Part shown: piece after piece, positions 57,285 through 64,000 of the stretch
How the letters are laid out: each line of letters opens with the position of its first letter
Position numbering within the stretch: position 1 is the stretch's first letter
From: Nautilus pompilius
Taxonomy: Eukaryota > Mollusca > Cephalopoda > Nautilida > Nautilidae
Assembly (NCBI GenBank): GCA_018389105.1
Contig: JACATO010000600.1
Coordinates: forward strand, 881,501-945,500
Direction: 5' to 3'
DNA: 64,000 nucleotides
Position numbers and translations under genes: made by a program
Notes under the pieces: model-generated
Databases searched by the model: none
Seen by the model: only the letters and a program-made list of their open reading frames with translations
Told to the model about the DNA's origin: nothing

Positions 57285-60200
57285 CAGGGCCGGATTAAGC
57301 TAGTGCCGGACCTGTAGCACATGTTATAAAGGGACCCTAAATTTAAAAAATGCACATAAATATTAAAACATAAATTATTTATTTGCATATAAAGTAATTC
57401 AATTTTGTCAAAAAGTAACAAAACTACGATTTAAAAGTTACACTTTCTAGATTTAGCATGAGTAAATTTGTTGATGATACTGGAAATGTCTATTTCATGC
57501 AGAAGTTCATATTCAATGCTCATTAGAGTGAGATTGTTCAATCTGTTTTGACCCATGGTGCTCCTTAGTTCATTTTTAATCCTTTTCAGTTTTGGAAATG
57601 AGCGTTCTCCACTGCAGTTGGTAATCATAAGTGACAAATAGATGCGCAATGCATTTTCTACATTTGGAAAACAAGACTCCAAAGAATTGTCAGTTATCAA
57701 ATGGTACAACTGTAACTCTACAAGGTCTTGTTTGGCACCAATATGAGAAGCAAGATCAGTTTTAAACAGTTCAGTAAACTGCACAAATTCTTCACCAAGA
57801 CTTTCTTCCAGATATGATTTGATAAGATTTGATGACCTCTTTACAATCTCTTCAGGAGTAAATGACTGTAACTGATGAGGGAATCCAAATACACCATTCA
57901 ACTTTTGATAAGCTTTCTGGCGTTTTGACAAGGCAGAAAGCAAGCTGTCAATGATAACAAGAAATGTTTGGGTTTTAAACTTCTGAGAAGGTGTTTGAGA
58001 TTCAACAAGTGGATCAAGAGTGCTGGAACAACTGAAATCATCATACTTGCGATTTCGCTTGCGTTCTCTGTGAGTTTGTTGTTGATAATCTTCGCACTCA
58101 GTCAGATCCTTGGCTTTTTGCTCAATGTCAGAAAAAGTAGACCGCATAGCTTGAATATATCCATGCAAGGATTCATAGAGTGCACAAGCTGTGTTCAAGT
58201 GGCCAGAAAATTGCAAAGAAGCATTGGTCATTTGAAAACGCTGTAATACTTGATCCTACAATATGACCATTATTCCTGTTTCCAACTTCATCATGGTTGA
58301 AAGTAGTCCACGAGCCTGTTGTTGGCACTCTGCCTTCTGATCATTGTTATTTGAAATGTCATCCAAGACTAGTTTTATTGCAGAAAAGCTGTGTAAAAGT
58401 GCTTTTGTTGCATCTGCACAAGCTGACCACCTGGTATCTGACATTCTTTTCACAATGGGCAAATGAGCACCACCATCAGATAATGCAGCAGAAAGGAGAT
58501 CCCATCGATAAGTAGAAGTAGAAAAAAATGTGTACAGGCTTTCTACAAATTGAAAGAAAATTAATGCTTCTTGACAACATTCAGCAGCAAATTTTCCAAC
58601 CAAATTTAGTGAATGTGCAAAACATGGAATGTAATCAGCAAACTCATTCAGCTCTTTAATTTGTGCTTGTACGCCACTATACTTGCCACTCATGTTGCTG
58701 GCATTGTCATAACTTTGACCATGGCAGTCTTTTATATCATGTCATTTTCCTTTAAAAAGTCAAGTAAACTTTGAATGAGCTGTTTAGCACTATGACCTTC
58801 CATATCCAAAAACTTCACAAATCTATCAACCGGTCCAGATGGCAAAACATAGTGCACAGTCAAAGTCAGCTGGTCCACATGAGATATATCTGGAGTAGAA
58901 TCCAATGAAACAGAATAATACTTGTATTTCTTCACTTCACTGATAATGTGATCCAGTATGCTGGATCCAATCATATTGATGAATTCCTCACATATTTTTT
59001 TAGATAGGTATGATTTATGTCCCCTTGCTTTGTTTGCATGAGTATTTATATGCTCTGCCAGAAAAGGGTCAAACTTGGCCAGTAATTCTAACAACCCCAA
59101 GTAATTTCCATTATGAGGAGAGCCAACAGTTTCATCACTACCACAAAATGAAAGGCCTCGTTCTGCTAAAAACTTTACAACTTCAATCACTCGCTGTAGA
59201 AGAGTGCACCAATACTTTTGTTCGGTCTCCATTTCCTTCACAAGTTGTGTATCGATACATTCAGCTTTGTTTTTGCACATCAACAGTGAAATTAAAGCTT
59301 GTCTATGTGAGGAACTTTCTTCATGTCGACATAATAGATTGCTTGCATTTTTACAGTCATTAAACCCCTCTCCACAGACTCCACTAAACTTTGATGGACA
59401 TCCTGAAGTCATAACCTTGCATGAGAAACAAAATAGGCTTCCTTTGCTCTCTGAATAGCATAACCAATTTCTTGCATGTTGCTTGTTTGTTTGTTTATGA
59501 ACATATGTGAAATAAGACTTCTGACAGTGTCTAGGTTTATTTTCATTGTCATACAATCGCATGGATGAAGAGAAGTCATTATCAGCATGTTGACATTCAT
59601 CACATCCCTTGGCTATCCAATATTCATGATCACAATCATCTAGATTGCTTGGCCATTCACCAATATCATTAGAGTACTTGTTCTTTTCACTTGTTCTTTC
59701 ACATTCAATGGATGCTGGCTGTTGCTGTATCATGCCTTCTGCCACACTAGTACTAGTTGTTCCTATATTTCCAGCTTCAGCCATTATAGAACCATCACCA
59801 TCTCCATGAACATCAAAATATTCTGTTAACTTGCATGTTTTTGATATCACAAGTTTGTCTCGTCTTTTTCTTCCTTCGCTTTATGTTTTGCACTTCCAGA
59901 AGCATAATAACGCCCAAAAATATCTCTATTGCTCGTTGCTATCTGAAATGGAAAAAAATTCAATGAAATATGCATTTAAATTTAAAATTTAAAAACCAAA
60001 TAGTTTATATAGTTTATAAATATATATATGTCACCAAGGAGTTGTGTATATACCAATATGGATCTTATAAAATATTCGTTAATCGAAAAAACAATAAAAA
60101 TAAAAACATAATAAATAAAAGTAGAGTTTAACAATATTCACTATGAAAGAATTTTTGGTCTCAAACAACAAAAATATTCAAATTTTTCTTTAAGTATCAA

Positions 60201-61127
60201 TAGTATCTAAGGAAGCAAAAGATTTAATTGTAGATGAAAACAACAAGCACATTATATAAATCATGTTGCAATCAGATGTTACAGATGGAATTGGACTATT
60301 AGAGATAATATTACACCATGGAAAATTATTTATTTATAAGATGGTAAAACTCATTTAACTCTATTCGTTCACCTGTGCTAGATATATTACAGTTATTTAT
60401 TTGATTTAACCATATGGGAGTCAGTATTCCAGTATATATTTAAGATTATTATAGATTTTTTATTGTTATTTTTCATGAATTCAAGATATCATTTGATTTA
60501 AAGAGCAATTAGTCAATTATGTACATGGCAATAAAGTTTAAGAAAATGTTTCCTGGAATAATATATAAAAATGCATTATATTAAGTAAATATGGTTTCTT
60601 GAAGATATCGTAATTTTGGAAAAGTATTGATGAAAGGGAAGGAAAAAATATATGCTTCTTCCATTAAAGTTTGCTTTTTTTCATGTATGTCTGTATCTTT
60701 CTTAAGCCCTTATGGATAATATTATTGAAATACAAGACACATATGTATATGGTTTTGGAGATATAGATTTTATTCATTTAATATTGTTTGATGAATTCTC
60801 ACTTAATAAGCTTCTTTTTGTGAGAATGAATATTAATTATAATAAAGGCAAACTGTTAAACCTTGTTATTGATTGAAAAAAATTTTCTTCTTTTTTAATA
60901 TATAAGCTCTATTTTAGTAGTTATAAAAATATATCTATATAATATAGGATTAATCCATCACACATAGCAAAGGAGTGTTCACTGTTCAGAAATGCTGAGG
61001 TCCACATGCTCCCTGCTTCTATCAAAATCAAAATGTATCAAATCCTTATTGCCAATGTTGCTTGGGCCCCCGAAAATGTGCGGCCCGTAGCATATGCTAC
61101 TTTTGCTACTAGGTTAATCTGCCACTG
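57285..61127 (-). mobile_element. Young ZMYM1-like hAT transposon with 8-bp TSD
   Basis: The 3,843-bp element is precisely delimited. The left end is CAGGGCCGGATTAAGCTAGT. The right end, read on the minus strand, is CAGTGGCAGATTAACCTAGT. The 8-bp sequence GCTGTAAT flanks it on both sides (57277-57284 and 61128-61135), the target duplication size of hAT elements. The transposase is on the minus strand, ending about 150 bases inside the left TIR. About 1.2 kb of AT-rich non-coding DNA separates its N-terminus from the right TIR. Confidence 0.92.
57431..59930 (-). pseudogene. ZMYM1-like hAT transposase, nearly intact
   Basis: About 800 residues can be read on the minus strand. The N-terminus, with FGRYYASGSAKHKAKEE, is at about 59910-59870. 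A TTF-type zinc finger follows (NWLCYSESKGSLFCFSCKVM, then CRHEESSSHRQAL) at about 59480-59290. The first aspartate block is LDSTPDISHVDQLTL near 58890, and CHGQSYDNASNMSGKYSGVQ is at 58720-58660. The RW block is SDTRWSACADATKALL near 58440, and the C-terminal dimerisation block is CSGERSFPKLKRIKNEL near 57610. Only three defects are apparent: a frame change near 59865, a second near 58740, and a TAG at 58258-58256 where a single base change from a Trp codon would suffice. The intact reading lengths show a recent insertion. An AG acceptor-like site (CCATTTCAG) lies just upstream at about 59943, so an intron is possible. Confidence 0.88.
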
Positions 61128-61549
61128 GCTGTAATATGTCAAAAATGATTGTGGTATATCCGGTCGGCTCCGCGCACATGCACGCTCGTGGCAAATTGGT
61201 ATAAATAGCCGGTATTGGTCTCTTTTCTTTCTTTCCTGGCTTAAAACACGGCTCGAAACACAGTCTCACCAGTTGACATTGCAGTAGTTTACTGATGTGC
61301 TCACATATTACAGTAGGCATGTTATTTAAATTCTTTAAAAACTTGATGGTCCTTTGCTTTTTAATTTGCACAGTTCGATCAAATATAAAACACATATAGA
61401 TATTTTTGTCGATAATAACACGTAGAGCAACAGGAAAAAGATTTTATTTCGAAAACTGACGTTTTGGCTTACAACGCCTTCTGAGTTTCAATAAAGAATA
61501 GAAAAGTTAAAAAAAAAAACATTGCAAAATAAGAACAAGAGAAAGATCA

Positions 61550-63320
61550 ATAAAGGGACAAGGCAGTTAACTCAATGGTAACAGTGATGTTGTGCCTTGG
61601 ATTGAAGAATAGCTGGCACGTCAGGGGCAAACCTTGTTGTTGAGATGCGAAGAACAGATGGCTGTCGGTCAATTTGGTTCTCAGTTGGCTTTTGTTCAAA
61701 GCCAGAGAAAATGTTTGCGCGCATACGTATGTAGAGCCAAACAGACTGATCATTCTTGCAGCGTGGCGCCTCATCAGGGGAAACCTGGCCTTTTCCAAAC
61801 TCCGAGAGAAATCTGCTAAGGGGAGAAGCTGATATAAACTCTTCAGAGAATCGTCGCATTGTATCTCAATAACCTCCAATTGCATACTCTCATCGATTTC
61901 TGTCACGTCAATCGAGAAGGGGGATGTGAAGAGCTTGATGTCTTTCTCAATGGCAGCGAAGTCTTGGAAGCACTGATTAAATTCTGTCAGAAGAGATGTG
62001 ATCATCGATACATATTTTACCTTTTTTTGTAGAAAGGTTGGCATTTGGGAAAGCGGCCTTAAGTTCCAACAGTGTGGGGAAGTGCACCACATCGAAGAGA
62101 CGGAGCTTTACACAGAACGCTTTCAGGTGTGCGTACAGATGAGGCACGAACTGATTTTTGCTTTGCAGGCCTTTGTTCAGTGTGTTTGATTGCCTAATCA
62201 GATCAACTAAGAAAGCCAGGTCTGCCAACCACAGAGGGTCACTCAGTTCATGAAGAGGGCGGCCTTTCTCTTTTAAAATCTGGTCAATTTCACATCTCAG
62301 GGAATAAAACCGCTGCAGCACAGAGCCGCGACTATGCCATTGTACATCTGAATGGTGGCTTACATCTCTGCATTCAGCATCAACTTCAGATAGGAAAACC
62401 TGGGATTCTCTGTGATAGTGCCCGTGCTCGAACTAGGTTGATAGTTTTCGCCACAACGTTCATCACATCACCGAGCTGGACTGCCTTGGCACAGAGTGCC
62501 TCTTGGTGCATAATACAGTGCATTTTAACAGCCTCACCTCCACTGTCATTAACTCTTTTGCACACCATAGAAGCCATCCTATTCCCCTCGCCTGTCATTG
62601 CTGGAGCCCCATTTGTTGTAACTCCACACAGCTTGTCCCAGGACAGTTTCATGTCATCGATCGCAGCGGATACAGCTTCAAAAACATCCTTACCCTTGGT
62701 GGTGCCCTTTAGACTCCTAAGATCAAGCAGCTCCTCGGTGATGCAAAAGTTGTAGTCAACTCCCCGCAAAAAAATTAATAGCTGGCCTGTGTCCATAACA
62801 TCTGTGCTCTCGTCACATGCAATTGAGTAAAAATCAAATGCACTAGGTTTTTCTGACACCTGCTGTTTTAAGTTAGTTGACAGTTCTTCAACTCGTCGGG
62901 CAACTGTTGTTCTGGACAAACTGACGTTGTTGAATTCTTGAGTTTTCTCTGGGCACATTATCCCGGCAACTTTAGTGAGACACTTGTTAATAAACTCACC
63001 ATCTGAGAAGGGTTTTCCGTGCCGGGCGATTAGCTGAGCTATCTAGTAGCTAGTCATTGTGGCATTTTCCTGTGCCTTGTTGGCACGGAGAAAATATACT
63101 ACTGTTGAGTTTTCAGACTAGCGGTCAGATGTTTAACTTTCTGCTCTCGCTCTGTGCCAGTGTACGAAGTGTAGGACTGATGTTTCGTTTCGTAATGTCT
63201 TCGAACATTATATTCTTCCATCACGCAACAGATTCCATGCACTTGAAACTCAACCCACCAAAAACGCCAAAAAACAAAGCAGCCCAAATTTTTCTCGCTT
63301 TTTCAGAACGTTGACAGGAA
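61550..63320 (-). pseudogene. GTF2IRD2-like BED-finger hAT transposase pseudogene
   Basis: It can be followed on the minus strand through its full length. The BED-finger remnant CCVMEEYNVRRHYETKH lies at about 63227-63180 and IAQLIARHGKPFSDGEFI near 63042-62990. The catalytic core is at 62958-62386, with FYSIACDESTDVMDTGQL for the first aspartate, VTTNGAPAMTG, and MHCIMHQEALC for the CxxH region. The middle part is at 62321-61977. The C-terminal dimerisation block is near 61790-61580 (MRRHAARMISLFGSTYVCAQ, then LRISTTRFAPDVPAILQSKA in another frame). Defects seen: a frame change near 63220, an in-frame TAG at 63045-63043, and frame changes near 62390, 62010 and 61700. This is the gene family domesticated in mammals as the GTF2IRD2 C-terminus, but here it sits inside a transposon and is broken. 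Confidence 0.87.
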
Positions 63321-64000
63321 AGGGTTGAGAGATAAAGAAAAACCAAATGCATAGTCGTAATTTACGTAAAATGTTCGTCCAGATTGCAAAGTTAGGTATC
63401 TGTAGCCCCAACAGAAGCTAGTAAAAAATGTAGGCATAAATAGAAGAAAATTAATGGTTTTTTAGTCTGAAAGAGGACTATGCAGAAAAATGACCATATA
63501 TCGGTGAATTTTTTACTTAGGATGCTCAAATTTCACATTTAAAATTCTAAAAGTTTCTACTACAACATATTTTTGCAAATTTTTCTGAGGGGGTCGGGTT
63601 TCTTCGAGTCCGGAATTTGGTCCACTTGATATATCTGTCTCAATAAATTTGTTCCTTAGAACAATTTTAAAAACTAGATAAAAATGAATTTAGAAAAATT
63701 TATTTTTTCATATTTTATTTCATGTGTTTTATATCAATCCTTTAAAAGAATTGTAAAAAAAATATATACAAAAAGCATGTATTGCTTAGTCTGATAAATT
63801 TAACTCCAATTAACATGTTGTGATGTAATTTTTACAAGAAAATATGATGAGTAATGTGCTTTTGTAAAAAAATTAAACTTGGCAGATGTACATTCTTGAG
63901 GGAAAAATAAAATAATAATCTTAGCAGAATTTTTCAAGTTGTTAGTTTTATTTCTTACTGTTTGATTTGGTTCAGTTCATGTTAACATAAAATGGCAAAG
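63321..64000. other. Flank of the outer hAT, nothing recognised
   Basis: AT-rich sequence with no open frame of note. It may hold the 5' non-coding part of the outer hAT, but no terminal repeat is visible. Confidence 0.4.

Larger units (their letters stand above)
57150..63320 (-). mobile_element. GTF2IRD2/ZBED-like hAT transposon, interrupted by a nested hAT
   Basis: The left end CAGTGATCCCCAACCACCGG at 57150 is the typical hAT end of the CAGNGGTCCCCAACC type. The transposase lies on the minus strand from about 63320 to 61560. A second hAT is inserted at 57285-61127, in the non-coding part between the stop region and the left TIR. No inverted copy of the end (a GGGGATCACTG-like string) is visible between 63,320 and 64,000. 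The right end is therefore either truncated, diverged or outside the window. Confidence 0.75.

Noticed and set aside
57431-63320. Domesticated host ZMYM1 or GTF2IRD2 genes
   Set aside because: Both lie within elements with transposon ends, an 8-bp duplication in one case, and inactivating defects. They are transposons, not host genes.
1-64000. CRISPR arrays, bacterial operons, rRNA genes
   Set aside because: No regularly spaced repeats, Shine-Dalgarno-led gene clusters or rRNA-like blocks are visible. Splicing and transposon content are eukaryotic.

Overview
This looks like a gene-poor stretch of an AT-rich animal genome, probably an invertebrate. The evidence is one split gene with GT-AG introns of about 17.5 kb and 7.1 kb, abundant (AAT)n microsatellites, tRNA-like SINEs, and decayed DNA transposons of the mariner, Tc1, hAT, MULE, Tigger and piggyBac types. 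No bacterial operon structure, viral gene or toxin gene was recognised. I cannot name the species. Most long open frames in the window are chance or antisense frames.

One host gene can be assembled with good support, on the minus strand. Exon 1 (50064-49803), exon 2 (32264-32167) and exon 3 (25061-24936) join in phase through canonical splice sites. They encode a 161-residue protein that is almost entirely a PX (phox homology) domain. It resembles the PX domains of the p47phox/NOXO1/Tks (SH3PXD2) adaptor group but has no SH3 domain. Its start lies in a CpG-dense promoter-like region (about 49.85-50.85 kb).

Region by region: 1-24.9 kb is mostly unrecognised AT-rich DNA. It holds a mariner relic (0.7-1.2 kb), a complete MULE with about 100-bp modular inverted repeats (3.2-4.6 kb), a second mariner (6.3-7.4 kb), a ZBED5-like hAT relic (15.7-17.3 kb) and a Tc1 fragment (18.6 kb). 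From 24.9 to 50.1 kb lies the PX gene. Its introns carry SINEs, a Tigger-type MITE (29.4-30.0 kb), a TTAA-flanked piggyBac-type MITE (31.3-32.0 kb), a Tc1 relic (43.1-43.7 kb) and a CpG-dense possible exon (37.2-37.5 kb). From 51.2 kb rightward is a transposon cluster: a Tc1 relic, an old hAT, a SINE, and a young ZMYM1-like hAT inserted into a GTF2IRD2-like hAT with a perfect 8-bp target-site duplication.

The most striking large-scale signal is a change in CpG density near 51.1-51.3 kb. CpG occurs near random expectation to the left. To the right, outside the younger transposons, it is about ten-fold depleted. I read this as the edge of a historically methylated domain, or possibly a scaffold misjoin at a microsatellite.
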